DNA from: Chondrosia reniformis
Taxonomy: Eukaryota > Porifera > Demospongiae > Chondrillida > Chondrillidae
Reading direction: 5' to 3'
Assembly (NCBI GenBank): GCA_947172415.1
Contig: OX359195.1
Location: 2,170,001-2,234,000, forward strand
Length of the DNA stretch: 64,000 bases
Below, piece after piece: positions 1-12,089 of the stretch (positions within the stretch are counted from its first letter, which is position 1; the number at the start of each line of letters is the position of its first letter). Under the pieces are notes generated by a model. That model was not told the DNA's origin. It saw nothing but the letters and a program-made list of their open reading frames with translations, and did no database searches. The position numbers and the translations under genes were made by a program.

Positions 1-130
1 TAATCTTGTTCTGAGCAGAAGACATTTTATTGTTATAACCACTCAATTGTGAGGGGATATTTCAGTTGACACTTTTGTATAGTGTATTCCCATGTGTATA
101 TCACATCTCTGTTATGTGTAGTGTATACAG
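1..130. repeat. Left edge of an A-cassette duplicate
   Basis: This stretch is nearly identical to about 29,605-29,730 and similar to stretches starting near 10,955, 22,930, 36,815 and 43,285. It is the intron-like sequence just before the first LRR exon remnant. No gene is seen in it; it shows that the array continues left of the window. Confidence 0.7.
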
Positions 131-1005
131 GAAGGTCTCACTGATCTTGTGAATGTGGAGTTGGACAGTGCAAGACACTCAGGAAGGTCACCATGGGAGC
201 TGGTGAACATCAAACACTGTCTTCCAATATATTGAAGGGAATGATCCAGAATCCTTCATTGGAGCAAGTTGAACTGAGAGGATGTGACTTGGAAGGTAGG
301 TTTTATAACTTTATGTACAGAATATATTGCCTATGGACTTAAGAAGTTTCATCAACTTTGAGGATCATGTACTATACAGTCATCTCTATAGAATGGTTGT
401 GTTCAGTCTGCTTATAACAGGTTTAGATTTATTTGACCAGCTTGTTCCAGTATATGGTCTCTGAGTGTTTTAGATTAGTATAATCACTTCATATTGTAGT
501 ATACATACATGTATACCTATACTATATGTACATTTGTATATTACGTATACCCATGAAGGATATCACTAAGAAAATGTTTTGACATCAGTTGAACAATCTG
601 TCAAGGAGAACACTACACTAGAGAGGTTAAAGTGAGTAGTGCATGAAGTACAAGGAATTGGAGGAATGTTGCAGAGAGCATTCTAAAGGGAGCAGCGACC
701 AGTCAGAATCTCAGAAAGTTGGAACTGTGGATGAATAAGAAATACAAAGAATATGCTCCTAAACAGGAAGTGATTGATAATGTAAGAAAAGTCAACAATA
801 AATTGAGACTTATTGTTCATTTATATAGGTTAGTGGATGTCTTTCATCATCTGTTTGTACATGTAGTTAGTAATTTGATTTGCTAATTTCAATCCAAATA
901 GTGTCACATGTGGATGAATACATTATATATGCTGTTATATAACTTGCATATAATTCTTCTCTTTTTGTCTTTTCAGGACTTCATCTCTTGACTGTTATTT
1001 TTTAA
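131..1005 (+). pseudogene. LRR exon remnants, A cassette 1
   Basis: Three exon-like pieces lie on the plus strand: about 131-295 (acceptor TATACAG, donor GTAGG), 559-828, and a short terminal piece after TTTTCAG at 977. The first encodes a leucine-rich-repeat pattern, with KGMIQNPSLEQVELRGC as the clearest stretch; the second has NLRKLELWM-like and SVKENTTLE-like repeats. One base is missing near 150 relative to the 23.06 kb copy, which breaks the frame, and the second exon reaches a stop soon after TTLE. No NACHT or other effector domain is visible. The repeat resembles the ribonuclease-inhibitor type found in NLR proteins, but that parentage is inferred. It converges on the minus-strand relics at 1.1-3 kb. 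Confidence 0.55.
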
Positions 1006-1084
1006 AACATTAAATTTTATTTTTTGTACTGAATCTGTTGTCAGACATTTTATAAGATCAAATAACTTAACGGTTAACAGAGAA

Positions 1085-1440
1085 AAGAATCGGTTGCTGT
1101 AAAGGAACTGATTTAGAGAGTGCTGTACTGTCCCTTCAGTCTCCTAGCAACTATGTAGTCCCATGTGGGTGGAGGGCCTACCTCGTATGGACTCCCACTG
1201 GTACACCTTGATCAATAAGCTGGATGTCTTCTCATCATCAATGTGTACCTCCTCAGGAGGAATATTCCATGGCATGGAAGTTAGTTTTCTGCTGTAGCGA
1301 TGCCATCTGAAGAACATGGCCTATAGCTATTTCTTCACAAAGTTCCTTCTTCTCATCCTTTGTCAGCTTTGAAACAATCTTGAACAAGTGACTCTGTTCA
1401 GGTCACCCCTCAAATTTGCTCCATCTCCCTCAAGCAGTCT
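1085..1440 (-). pseudogene. Unidentified coding remnant, A cassette 1
   Basis: On the minus strand this segment reads as protein-like in pieces: a charged helical stretch with KLTKDEKKELCEEIAIGHV, then, after a frame change, IDDEKTSSLLIKVYQWESIR followed by a GTAGG donor-like site. The segment recurs in all six A cassettes at the same place, between the LRR remnant and the deaminase relic. I do not recognise the family. It could be a downstream exon of the ADAR-like relic or part of a separate gene. Confidence 0.35.
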
Positions 1441-1784
1441 ATATAGCTATAGCATGTATTAACTTCTGTCTATATAGCTAGATACACTCGTGATCAAGGT
1501 GTTGTATTGCATGATTCCCATAAAGTAAATGTATGACTTGTCTTTCTAGTATATATAATATTCTTAGTTCCAAATGATACTGGAGTATATATATATAGAT
1601 TATATATAGAGACGCTGTTTATCTTTGAATATAATAAGAATCGTCATTTATACATGCAATTACAAGCTGCAATGAAAGGATCAAAAAAGGTTGATCATAC
1701 AATTAAAATTTATATATATAACTTGTACAACAGTGCAATTGGTCATTGTGTTTAAGGTGTTTCAAATTGACTTGTTTCTCTCGA

Positions 1785-3010
1785 CTTTCTCATCCACTTT
1801 CCAAATCCGATATATCTCTGCAGCTCCAGCTACGAGAGCCTTAATTTTTTGCCAACTGGTACTCCACTGAACTGGTCCATAACAAGCTTCCCAACTTCAC
1901 AACCATAGATACATCAGTCTTAGAGGAGGGATGTGGCCTGCTACTCCCATCATCAACCATGCAACTCTGCCTCAAGTCTCCTAGTGACCAGTTGATATAT
2001 ACTGCAGTTGCAAGTTTTTTCAGTGTATCTCCTCATCTCACACCCCATGGCCAAATGGATGGTTTACCTTGTAAGGAATAGCTGTATTAGGGGGTTGGGT
2101 AATCCCCAGACCGGCAGCAGACAGCCATTGAAAGATGGCCACATGATGGTGGAGACTGCCCAGTATGAGAGGACATGTATATAGATGGGATGAATGAACC
2201 TGCTCATTCCACTTTGCCAACTTAAATGTCACTGCGACTCATTTTCCTCATATGACAGGACACTCATGATCATCTCATCCTCTGAAGTGTCTCCTTGTGA
2301 GAACTGTGCCTCATCTCCACAGGGGGCAGTGCTAATGTACAAGTGGAATTAAATATATACCTTCCTTCAGTTGGACTTTGTAAGGAGCAATATATATAAA
2401 TCTCTTGTGGTTGCCATGTGGATAGAATTCCAATTGTTGATAAAAGAATCTACGTAATTAATAATTGCCTAGCAACCACTTCTGCAGGGACTACTGTTCC
2501 CTCCAAACTCAACTTGTCTCCTTCCACACATTTAGTGCCTGTTCCTATGGTAACTACAGTGGGTGTGGCATTGTCCGAGAAGGTCATTACAAACCCAGCC
2601 ACCATCTTTCTCCCAGGTTGAGCAATGGGGAGACTGGCTGAGAGGCGACTGCATTTCTGGTGTATCAACATTGACATGTGGGCCACAAACAAGACAGAGA
2701 ATTTCGAAGGTTAGGGTCTGGCACAGGCAGACACTCCTGGCAGCCATCTTGCTGTAGGGAGCACTAGCACTGTATCCTTTGCAGGGCCAGATCAGCAACT
2801 TGGAAGTGTATAGCACTCTCCCAACTTGACTGCCACCACACAAGTGTTCTGGCCCTCCACCTGCTTCTCCTTGACCTCTATGAGGAATGAGGAATGATAA
2901 TGGTAAAATCTGAAGTGGAAACTGAGACAGAGCATCAGTTAGTTCAGAGTTGGAAGGATTTTCCATTTCCATGTAATCTTATTCATCAGTTCTTTGATCT
3001 TCAGACCAGC
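1785..3010 (-). pseudogene. ADAR-like deaminase relic, A cassette 1
   Basis: Minus-strand reading gives, in order, a dsRBD-like stretch (VEGQNTCVVAVKLGE, near 2,820-2,870), then SRLSASLPIAQPGRKMVAGF and GTGTKCVEGDKLS, the start of the adenosine-deaminase domain (2,450-2,690), then LYISTAPCGDEAQF (about 2,290-2,340), KLAKWN and PLILGSLHHH (2,038-2,232), and an INWSLGD block (about 1,960). These match the ADAR/ADAT1 order GTGTKC, HAE, PCGD, KIARWN, ILGSLYH. The expected N-D-x-H-A-E is reduced to VVPAEVVAR, so the zinc-ligand His is missing, and the segment between PCGD and KLAKWN, including the third ligand Cys, is gone. Frames change several times. It is a catalytically dead relic; ADAR rather than ADAT1 is suggested by the dsRBD-like part. 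Confidence 0.7.
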
Positions 3011-4621
3011 CAATCTCATCAGTGTTCTAATGTTTATATGAATCTATCCAGTGATCATATATACTCCACAAAGTGACAGCTCCATTGAGGACTACACCTC
3101 TTTCATGAACAGGACATCTGGGACACCTAAGAGTATTTCCACTTCCAATTTTGATTGTGAAAGTGGATATCAGAGTCCTTGCTCAGAGACAACCGCATCT
3201 CATCACCACTCCTCTGCATTTGTGGCCAGGTGATAGCTACTCCTCAAGAATGTCCGCATATCGATCCCTCTTCAGCATGACCTTATTTGGATATCATCCT
3301 CAATAGTGAATCCTTGATTTGTCTCTTCTTTGTTGTTGTCATGGATACCTCCAGCTACATCCCAAAATTGTAGTATTGGGTGTGTTCCCATGGAAATTGA
3401 TGAAACTGATGCTGTTGCTATAGAAACTGCTGATGGTTGAACATCCACATCTATTGTTAGTATAGAAGTTTGTTCCGAATGGAAATCCCCCTCTAGTGCA
3501 TGGTTATGGACCGGAACACTCATATATATAATTGTCGTAGAGCCAACGGGACACAGAGGTAAGAGAGGGAAAGGGATTGAGAGGAAGAGGGAGGAGAGAG
3601 GAAAAGGAGAAAGAGAGCTCAAAGGGGATCCTGTGTGAACTGTGTGATGCATGATGGGTGTTGCATGGATGATATAACTTTGTCACAATTAACATGTATT
3701 TAAAATTGATGTTTAGCACTTGCAAAGTACTAGTTCCACTATCACAATTGTATATACGTACAATACGTACATGGCCATTAGTTTTCATCCCATGCATGTG
3801 GAGAAACTACTCATTTAAACTTATTTATACAAACTTATTGACCTTTCTAGTAATGAAAGGTTAGCAGTTTAAAGGTATTGGGTTTTTAATTTCATCTAGG
3901 AACTGTTCATAATAACAGTAAATTCAACTCAATTTACTCATTGTCAATAATAATTTCATTATAAAATGGTGATGGTGCAAATTTGTATTTTAAAACACAT
4001 ACACATAGTATTCCATGAATTCTTAAGTTATAAACTTGTGACATAACTTTCAGTTTGAGTGAAATAATATTTCTAGTATGTATGGGTACATGTTTTCATT
4101 TAATCTGCATGGGGCTAAAATATTAAGCAAGTTTATATTTAATGTATGTATACATGTATATACGTTTTTGACTATTCGTGCTTAAGGTTGTTGTATCTTA
4201 TTCATTATTTCACAACCTTTTTTATCTGACACCTGATTTATCCGACATTTTTGGTTGAAACAAACAGTGGCGGTTAAACCAGGGCCCACTGTATATGCAT
4301 TTGATGTATATATGCAGCATATACATCAAAACTTTTATGCACGTACAATTATAATCCTAAAAGCATAGTATATATTGCAGATGCCTAATATATAATACAT
4401 ATATATATAGTTATATATATTATATTATATTATATTATTATACATATAGTAAATTCAAACTTCGACCACTGTACAAAGTATATACGTAAACGTATTTTAG
4501 CAAGATGAATAAGGATTTATTCCCACAAAATCCTTTATATATACATAGCTGCATACAGTATCTATATTATTTTGCAATTGTTTCCATAAAGGTTCTAACA
4601 CACACTAATATATTAACCTGA
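3011..4621. other. Spacer: relic 5' part and c1 3' flank
   Basis: About 3,010-3,480 still looks weakly coding on the minus strand (short frames such as RDRYADILEE) and is paralogous to 32,300-32,830, probably the 5' part of the ADAR-like relic. A purine-rich tract lies at 3,560-3,625. From about 3,650 the sequence is the shared 3' flank found below every 7TM copy, AT-rich, with no open frame of note. Confidence 0.5.
4220..4291. mobile_element. Possible pogo-like DNA transposon end
   Basis: The segment 4,265-4,291 starts CAGTGG and ends CCACTG followed by TA, and contains a GGTTAAACC core that resembles pogo/Tigger-type terminal repeats. It is absent from the matching flanks near 26.7 and 33.5 kb, so it is an insertion. 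Only one end is recognisable. Confidence 0.3.
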
Positions 4622-6361
4622 TTAGTATGATAACATGCCCACATCCTCCCTTCTTTCATCTTCATTATTATCATGATCACCTACTTCATACCAATCCTTC
4701 ATTCTATCAAAGAGAGGTGACACGTCCTTGTAATGATTCAACAAGGCAGTTACATACAGTGACATGCCTGTAAAAATGGACACTACAGCAATGCAAAAGA
4801 AGATAGTTGCATGGTTACTACAAATGCAACAATTTTTAGGATGTCTCGACATCAGATACACTTCATGTAAAATGACTACAATTGCTGCTAGTTGTAAAAT
4901 ATAGTTGGAACTGTAAGTTACAGCTTCTAAGGGTGAGTTAATAAAGTATATTCCAAGATACACAATGACTACTCCAAACACCTGAATACTATAGACCGGA
5001 CCCGCCCATCCAAGGGATACTGCATGACATCTGATCACCCTTCTCCATCTTGGGGGTATTTGCTGTTGGTTATTAGATGACCCATTAAGTAATTTGTTTA
5101 TTTTCCTATAAATAAGTGGATATTGACCTATGAAGCTAATGAGCATAAACACCTCAAATTTATGAGAGCAATCAAACAGTCCGGAAGGAAAATATCGAGA
5201 TAGTATTCTTCATATCACATCAAAATTACAGTACACTGTAGGTTGCTCCAAGAGTAATAACTAATATTTAAAAGGGAGAAGCACCAAGTAAAGATTTTGA
5301 CATCAGTTAATCTTATTTGTCTCTTTTGACTCGGATTCAGAATAAAAATTAAAATTTTATTTTCACTTCTGATGACTTGTATCACTAGCAAATTTCCAAG
5401 AAGTATTATACCAAGAATAACAATATTCTTTGCTAGAGTAAAGGTCCATCTTGAAGGAATATTATCTGCTGCAAAAAGAGGTGTAAGTGTAGTCAATGAT
5501 ATTCCATATGGCTTTCCTTCATACCACAACGGTTCATATTGAAAGAACACTCCTTGTGAGTCATTCATCACCTTTTTAGTAGAAAAAAACTTATAATGAA
5601 AATGCCTCTTCATATATAATATTCAATTTGTTTCATTCATACTTGTCTCAAATTATTAAGGTTTAATATTTAATGACTTATATTCTTTTATAACAGATTC
5701 AGCCTGGCTGTATTTAATTACGTATATATATTTGACAGTGCCTCATTGGGTCTGTACCTTAGCACTTTTTTGCACATGTATAAATATTATAATTAGCATA
5801 TATAATCTCTAGCTATAATAATTTATATATATCAAGTGAAATATAATAAGCTGTGTATGTAGTTGTAACACTCACATTAGCTCCAAAATTCTGCAAAAGA
5901 GAAGGTTCACATAAAGTTGGAACAGTCAAGCAAAGTGATTGAGGTAGAAAAGCCGAGTCCTTTCTAAGGATATGAAACATGACAGGAGGTAGTGCTAAAT
6001 AGAAATAATACCGGTACCACAAAAATATATCACAATCCTTAGTGTTCCACTGACAACAGGGCTTCTTTATATCTAATATTGTATTATTCTGACTTGTTGC
6101 ATTGATCATTTTGAAGTGGAACACTTTGACTCCGTTTGAAATATTGAAAATTTGATAGATATCAAGTGGATTTCCAAAGTAATCACGAATACCATAGAGC
6201 TTGCTTCCATTTCTGAGGGCATCCATCATCTGATGTAAATTCTCTATACATTCCTTATTCTTGTAATTCTCCTCTCCACTTGTGTGTTTAACTTGAAGCA
6301 GTACTAGCATCAGTAAGTAGACAGTAATGGTGGAGGATAGAGGACACTTCAGCGAAGTCAT
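4622..6361 (-). pseudogene. 7TM-family copy c1, broken
   Basis: Exon 1 is 5,876-6,361 (162 codons: signal peptide, then the six-cysteine ectodomain) and is open, ending at a GTGAGT-type donor position (here GTGAGTG is changed to GTGAGTGT-T context but GT is kept). Exon 2 is 4,622-5,571. Relative to intact copies, exon 2 has a 2-base insertion near 5,157, a stop created near 5,213 (MSHE becomes M-stop-YE), and a deletion near 4,705 that removes TM7 while leaving the acidic tail. Exon 1 is the NGSKLYGIRDYFG subtype, shared only with c4. Clearly non-functional as a receptor; a soluble product of exon 1 alone cannot be excluded. Confidence 0.85.
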
Positions 6362-7071
6362 AACTGCACTTAATCAGAGATGGAGAATTAACAGCAATTA
6401 AAGAATTGACAGGCTAGCTGTGGTCTCTTTTATCATGTCTTATACACTGTACTATATAATGGCACGCATATATTTATGCTAGCATTTGTGAGTAAAGAAT
6501 TGCTTATTATATTTTTTGTTTCATCATTTGGTTACTAAAGTTACAGTGTGTGTAATCATTGATTCTATACATATATACATTCATGTATATATAAGTAGTA
6601 TTATATAAGATTTGTTATTTATTATTATAAAGTATGTATTACAGTTGCATATATTGATATACTTATAGTTGAATTTAATTTCATTTCAATTGTATATATT
6701 CAACTTACATAGCTAGCAGCTACATAATGGTTACAGTTAAAATTTATAAGTGAAAAGGGGCACTAGAGATGATTTGGTTTCTCGTCAGCAATAAAATTAA
6801 TACACATGCAGGTATGTGTATGAATGCTTCAACCAGCCATATTGTGCTGCAGAACAACGGGTCAAATTGTTCAACTCATGTAATGCATGTGCAATTTATA
6901 ATAATGGCCAATAGCTCAACTTTCAATCTCACTACTTGTAAATACATATAATATGTTTATTTAAGAGAGGCTTCACAACAACATATATAGCAGCCATTTC
7001 AAATGATCACATGAGTTACAGGTTTTATAAGAAAGTAAACTATAAAATACTATAAAAAATATATAGCCAAA
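6362..7071. other. Upstream spacer of c1 (B type)
   Basis: This holds the AT-rich upstream region of c1, with a TATAAGA-like element near 6,440, and then a degenerate retroposon-like block described separately. No gene is visible. Confidence 0.5.
6765..6960 (+). mobile_element. Degenerate retroposon 3' end (R1)
   Basis: Aligned by eye to 56,875-57,065: the palindromic GACCCATGGGTC core is decayed here to ACAACGGGTC, while the flanking GTTCAACTCATG and the TAGCTCAACTTTCAATCTCAC tail are kept. It sits at the same place as the copies at 19.4, 49.4 and 56.9 kb, so it spread with the B cassette. Confidence 0.4.
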
Positions 7072-7382
7072 TTAGCTTTCATCATTTTTCAATTGTAGTT
7101 CTGGATCAAGTGTAACAACTTGGCTTGGCATGAATATTCCTTTCTCAGTGATAAGGCCACCGGTTGCCAGCTCTGCTGGAGTAACATCAAAGGTAGGATT
7201 CCACGTATCAATTTCGGGTGCTTCAATCCTTATTCCAGTAACTGTAACCAACTCACGCTCAGGGCGCACTTCAATTGGAATGTTTTCCCCCTTTTCCATA
7301 CTGAAATCAAAATTAGAAGTTAGAGTCTTACCACACCATCCGTTTCATCACCATTTGTGATAATAGCAATTGTGAGTGTCAT
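7072..7382 (-). pseudogene. MRI1: MRI1 remnant, internally deleted
   Basis: Minus-strand frame 7,072-7,299 encodes the C-terminal 75 residues of methylthioribose-1-phosphate isomerase ([42 protein letters not shown]). Immediately upstream (7,325-7,382) is the beginning of the gene: an ATG at 7,382 reading [18 protein letters not shown]. Everything between, including the catalytic Cys and Asp regions, is deleted, and the two ends are out of frame. It cannot make an enzyme. Confidence 0.85.
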
Positions 7383-8344
7383 TGGAATTTCTTCCAGTAT
7401 TACCAGTCGAGTATATATAAATATATATATACTTGCAATTGTATTTATATGTATATGTATCTTCTTACCATGCATGCACTATCTATACTGTATGGTGATG
7501 GCTTTTGCATGGACAGTATTGACTTTGTCACATTAAACATATATGTACTTAAATTGATGTTAATCATGAACTTCCAAAGTTCCACTATCACACTCAATGA
7601 CATACAATCCATTAGTTTGCATCCCATACATGTAGAAAAACAACTCATTCAAACTTAGATAGTAATGTACAAACGTAGAATGTTTCGGTACAGGTTAGCA
7701 GTTTCAAAGGTATATTTATACGGACGTATTTGATATTTCTTAGCTAGTATTTCAATTTCATCTAGGAACTGCATGTTCATAACACCAACTACTGCCTATA
7801 TAAGTAAATTCAACTGAATTGACTCATTGTTTAAAAAAGTTGAAGAAGGCAAATATTTGCATTTTAAAACACATACACATATGGAGTATTCAATGAATTC
7901 TAAAGTTATAAGCTTGCGACTAAAAATGATATTTCATGTACATACGTTTATATGGGTACATACGTATATTTATTTAATCTGGAGCTGTAATATATATAAA
8001 TATTATGCATGTTTATTATTATTTCTAACTTCAAGTAAATGGGTTTGAGAAATATAGAATATAATATAATATGGTATTTTCAAACTCATTTAATAATAAT
8101 TAGACCATGCAATGGACATACTATTCTTCACTGTATAATAAAAAGTATAATATTTAGAAAGAAAAGTATTATACGTACATATGAATCAGATATACATTAA
8201 TGGATATATACGTATACTAGTAGTGTATCCCATTGCCACAAAATCCTTAATACATAATAGGTATGTATAATATTTGTTGCATAATTGCTTCCATATATAA
8301 ATGTTCACACAAACACTAATATATTGACTCACGATCAATTATGA
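7383..8344. other. 3' flank of c2 (shared spacer)
   Basis: AT-rich spacer paralogous to about 14,890-15,815, 50,465-51,385, 53,680-54,595, 59,545-60,745 and 63,060-64,000. It holds TATA-type simple repeats and a block near 7,745-7,825 that is conserved in all copies. No coding potential is seen. Confidence 0.6.
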
Positions 8345-10122
8345 TCAGTATGATAACATGCCCACATCCTCCCTTCTTTCATCTTCATTATTATCATCAT
8401 CACCTGCTTCATACCAATCCTTCACCTTCTTCTTCCCAAAATAACCAAAAGCAGCCACTAACAAGGTTGATATTACATACTCAATCAGCTTAGTGCTGTC
8501 AAAGAGAGGTGACGCATCCTTGTAATGGTTCAATAAGGCAGTTACATACAGCGACATGCCTGTAAAATGAACACTATAGCAATGCAGAAGTAGATAGTTG
8601 CATGGTTGCTAAAATTGCAGCAATTTTTAGGATGTCTCAACATCAGATACACTTCATGTACAATGACTACAATTGCTGCTAGTTGTAAAATGTAGCAGAA
8701 ACTGTAAGTTACAGCTTCTAAGGGTTGGTTTATAAACAATATTCCAAGATACACAATGGCTACTCCAAACACCTGAATACTATAGACCGGACCCGCCCAT
8801 CCAAGGGATATTGCATGACATCTGATCACCCTTCTCCATCTTGGAGGTTGTTGCTGGTTATTAGATGACTCATTAAGTAATTTGTTTATTTTGCCATAAA
8901 TAAGTGGATATTGACCTATGAAACTAATGAGCATAAACACCTCAATTATGAGAGCAATCACACAGTCCGGAAGGAAAAAATCAGGAAAGTATTCTTCATG
9001 TGACATCAGAGTTACAATACATTGTAGGTTGCTCCAAGAATAAAAACAAATAATTAAAAGAAGGAAGCACCAACTAAAGAGTTTGACTTCAGTTAATCTT
9101 TTTTGTCTCTTTTGACTCTGCTTCAGAATAAAAATTAAAATTTTGTTCTCACTTCTGATGACTTGTATAATTAGTAAATTTCCAAGAAGTATTATACCAA
9201 GAATAACAATATTCTTTGCTAGAGTGAAGGTCCATCTTGAAGGAATATTATCTGATATATAAAGAGGTGTAAGCGTAGTCAATGATATTCCATATGGCTT
9301 TCCTTCATACCACAACGGTTCATATTGAAAGAACACTCCTTGTGAGTCATTCATCACCTTTTTAATAGAAAATATTATTGAAAATGCCTATTCATGCATA
9401 TTTAATTATAATAAAGGAATTTTATCTTGTATAACATTAAATGTCAATTGAAATTGCCTATATATTAATATAAATTAATAGATTCAATTAATAATATTCA
9501 ATTTGTGGTTATTTTTTATAACAGAATTTAGCCAACAAAAGTGTATAGAATCTCTAGTTATAGTACAAGTGATATATGGTGTATAGGGATATATTATTAC
9601 AAGTTGTGCATGTGTAAATAGTATAGTAGTGACACTCACATTAGCTCCAAAATTTAGCAAAAGGGAAGGTTCACATAAAGTTGGAACAGTCAAGCAAAGT
9701 GATTGAGGTAGAGAACCTGAGTCCTTTCTAAGGATTTGAAACATGAGAGGAGGTAGCACTAAATAGAAATAATAGCGGTACCACACGAATATATGACAAT
9801 CCTTAGTGTTCCACTGACAACAGGGCTTCTCTATATCTAATATTGTATTATTCTGACTTGTTGCATTGATCATTTTGAAGTGGAACACTTTGACTCCATT
9901 TGAAATATTGAAAATTTGATGGATGTCCAGTGGATTTCCAAAGTAATCGTAAATACCATAGTGCTTGTTTCCACTTCTGAGGGCATCCACCATCTGATGT
10001 AAATTCTCTACGCAATCCTTCTTGTAATTTTCCTCTCCACTTGTGTGTCTGACTTGAAGCAGTGCTAGCATCAGTACGTAGACAGTAAAGGTAGAGGATA
10101 GAGGACACTTCAGAGAAGTCAT
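8345..10122 (-). pseudogene. 7TM-family copy c2, one frameshift
   Basis: Exon 1 is 9,640-10,122 (161 codons) and exon 2 is 8,345-9,357, joined in phase 0 across a 282-bp intron with GTGAGT donor and AG acceptor. The whole gene is open except for one missing base near 8,562, in the run of T that encodes VFIFTG in TM6; after it the frame reads LQACRCM and stops. The rest of TM6, TM7 and the tail are intact in the shifted frame. It is a recent pseudogene, a null allele, or a sequencing error in a homopolymer. Confidence 0.85.
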
Positions 10123-10471
10123 AATGGCACTTTAATCAGCTGCAGAGATGGACAATTAACAAAAAAAATAATCAATTGACAGGCTAGCTGTGGCTTCATT
10201 TACCACGTGCATATACACTCTGCTATATTGATAATGGCACGCATTTATATATTTATGCTAGCACTACCAAAAAAAGAATTGCTTATTATATTTTTCGTTT
10301 CACCATTTAGTTACTAAAATTACAGTGTGTGTAATCATGGATTCTATACGTATATACGTACGTAGTAAGATTTGTTATTATATTCATTATTACACCTAGT
10401 ATGTAGTATGTATTACAATTGCGTATATAGGTTGACTATATTATATAGGTGAATTTCATTTCCTATTCTGA

Positions 10472-10553
10472 TAATAGACTTGTAAAGGGAATAGACTTGG
10501 TGGAAATTGAAATGGGAATAGACGTGGCGGTTTTGAAATAAGAATAGACATGG
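10472..10553. promoter_or_regulatory. Iterated GAATAGAC motif block, c2
   Basis: Four spaced copies of an AATAGAC[T/G/A]TGG-like motif occur within about 80 bp. The block is kept upstream of c2, c5, c6, c7 and c8, about 350-420 bp before the start codon and between the minus-strand 7TM gene and the plus-strand LRR remnant. A cis-regulatory role is inference. Confidence 0.35.
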
Positions 10554-10584
10554 TATACAGAATTTTTAAGGCTACTGACTAGTA

Positions 10585-10854
10585 TTACTTCTCAAGTATA
10601 TGGACATAACTATAACTTATCTTTAGAGGTTTCACTTTATTACTCCTATTTAATTGATAATGCGTAGCAGTCTTATGGCTAACCAATAGTTGGTCCAAAT
10701 AATGTTCTCCTACAAAAGTTATGTAATAACTGTATAGTTTATCAGCAAAAGTGTTCATTTGAGATGAGAGAGGTATCTTATGTGGTGCAAGTTCAAATGA
10801 TCGATCTTTATGACCAGTCCAATCCATTTGATTATTAGAGAGTGCTCTGCTCAT
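10585..10854 (-). CDS. Short conserved open frame, unknown
   Basis: An 89-codon minus-strand frame reading SRALSNNQMDWTGH near its start and FVGEHYLDQLLVSHKT in the middle. Homologous DNA is present upstream of c5, c6, c7 and c8 (about 22.6, 29.3, 36.5 and 43.0 kb) with small indels, so the long open frame is not kept everywhere. I do not recognise it. It could be a relic exon rather than a gene. Confidence 0.25.
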   Translation of the reverse strand: MSRALSNNQMDWTGHKDRSFELAPHKIPLSSQMNTFADKLYSYYITFVGEHYLDQLLVSHKTATHYQLNRSNKVKPLKISYSYVHILEK

Positions 10855-11078
10855 TCACTGTTCTCTCAGATCAACTGGTATGTAGAGACTGGAAGTGCTG
10901 TCTCATTTCCATGTAGTTATTCCCATCTACACAATGTTTACATCATGTCAACAACCTTGTTCTGAGCAGAAGACATTTATTGTTACATCCACTCAATTGT
11001 GACTTCATATTTCAGTTGACACATTTGTATGGTGTATGCTCATGTGTATATCACATCTCTGTTATGTGGTGTATACAG

Positions 11079-12000
11079 GAAGGTCTCACTGATCTTGTGC
11101 AAGACACTCAGGAAGGTCACCATGGGAGCTGGTGAACATCAAACACTAACCTACAGTATATTGAAGGGAATGATCCAGAATCCTTCATTGGAGCAAGTGA
11201 GAGGATGTGACTTTAAAGGTAGGTTTTATAACTTTATGTACAGAATGTATTGCCTATGGACTTAGTTTCATCAACTTTGAGGATCATGTACTATACAGTC
11301 ATCTCCGTAGAATGGTTGTGTTCAGTCTGCTTATAACAAGGTTTAGATTTATTTGACTAGCTTGTTCCAGTATATGGTCTCTGAGTGTTTTAGATTAGTA
11401 TAATCACTTCATATTGTAGTATACATACATGTATACCTATACTAGATGTACATTTGTATATATATTACGTATACCCATGCAGGATATCACTAAAGAAAAT
11501 GTCTTGGCATCAGTTGAAGAAGCTGTCAAGGAGAACACTACACTAGAGAGGTGGAAGTGAGTAGTGCATGGAGTACAATGAACTGGAGGAATGTTGCAGG
11601 AAGCATTCTAAAGGGAGCAGCAGCCAATCAGAATCTCAGAAAGTTTGGAACTGTGGATGAATAAGAAATACAAAAAATATGCTCCTAAACAGGAAGTGAT
11701 TGATAATGAAAGTCAGCAATCACAAGCAATTGAGACTCATTGTTCACTTAGGTAGGTGGATGTCCTTCATCATCTGTTTGTACATGTAGTTAGTAATTTG
11801 GTTAATAAACTTTATTAGTATAGTAGTAGTTTTATAGTAGTTAATAGTAGATATTGCTAATTTCAATCCAAATAGTGTCACATGTGCATGGACTGTGAAT
11901 ACATTATACATAATGTTATATAACTTGCATGTGAATATGTAATTCTTCTCTTTTTGTCTTTTCAGGACTTCATCTCTTGTGAAACAGACTGTTATTCTTC
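11079..12000 (+). pseudogene. LRR exon remnants, A cassette 2
   Basis: Exon-like pieces at 11,079-11,218, 11,483-11,753 and after TTTTCAG at 11,966. The first piece lacks about 20 bases at its start compared with the 23.06 kb copy and about 6 more in the LEQVELRGC repeat, but still encodes KGMIQNPSLEQVRGCDFKG. The second has SVKENTTLE and then a stop. Non-functional; the most diverged of the six copies together with its cassette. Confidence 0.5.
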
Positions 12001-12089
12001 AAAAAAATTATTGTTTCTTCTGAATCTGTTGTCAAACATTTTATAAGTTGCATATCAATTAACCTTTACACTTAACTGTTAACAGAGAA

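Larger units (their letters stand above)
10123..11078. other. Upstream spacer of c2 (A type)
   Basis: It contains the c2 upstream region, the iterated GAATAGAC block, a short minus-strand open frame and the lead-in to the LRR remnant. A plus-strand piece near 10,862 after TTCTCTCAG reads INWYVETGSAVSFPC and recurs in other A cassettes; it might be a lost upstream exon of the LRR gene. Confidence 0.4.

Noticed and set aside
2418-2621. Plus-strand frames with NNCLATTSAG and PVPMVTTVG in each A cassette
   Set aside because: Antisense to the deaminase block GTGTKC; the minus strand gives the recognisable protein.
3504-3797. Ser/Pro/Leu-rich minus-strand frame (SSLSPFPLSSLFLSIPF)
   Set aside because: It is the translation of a purine/pyrimidine low-complexity tract and is not kept open in the paralogous 32.9 kb copy.
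10862-10910. Ig-domain-like piece INWYVETGSAVSFPC
   Set aside because: Too short, with a stop soon after, and no partner strand or second Cys in context.
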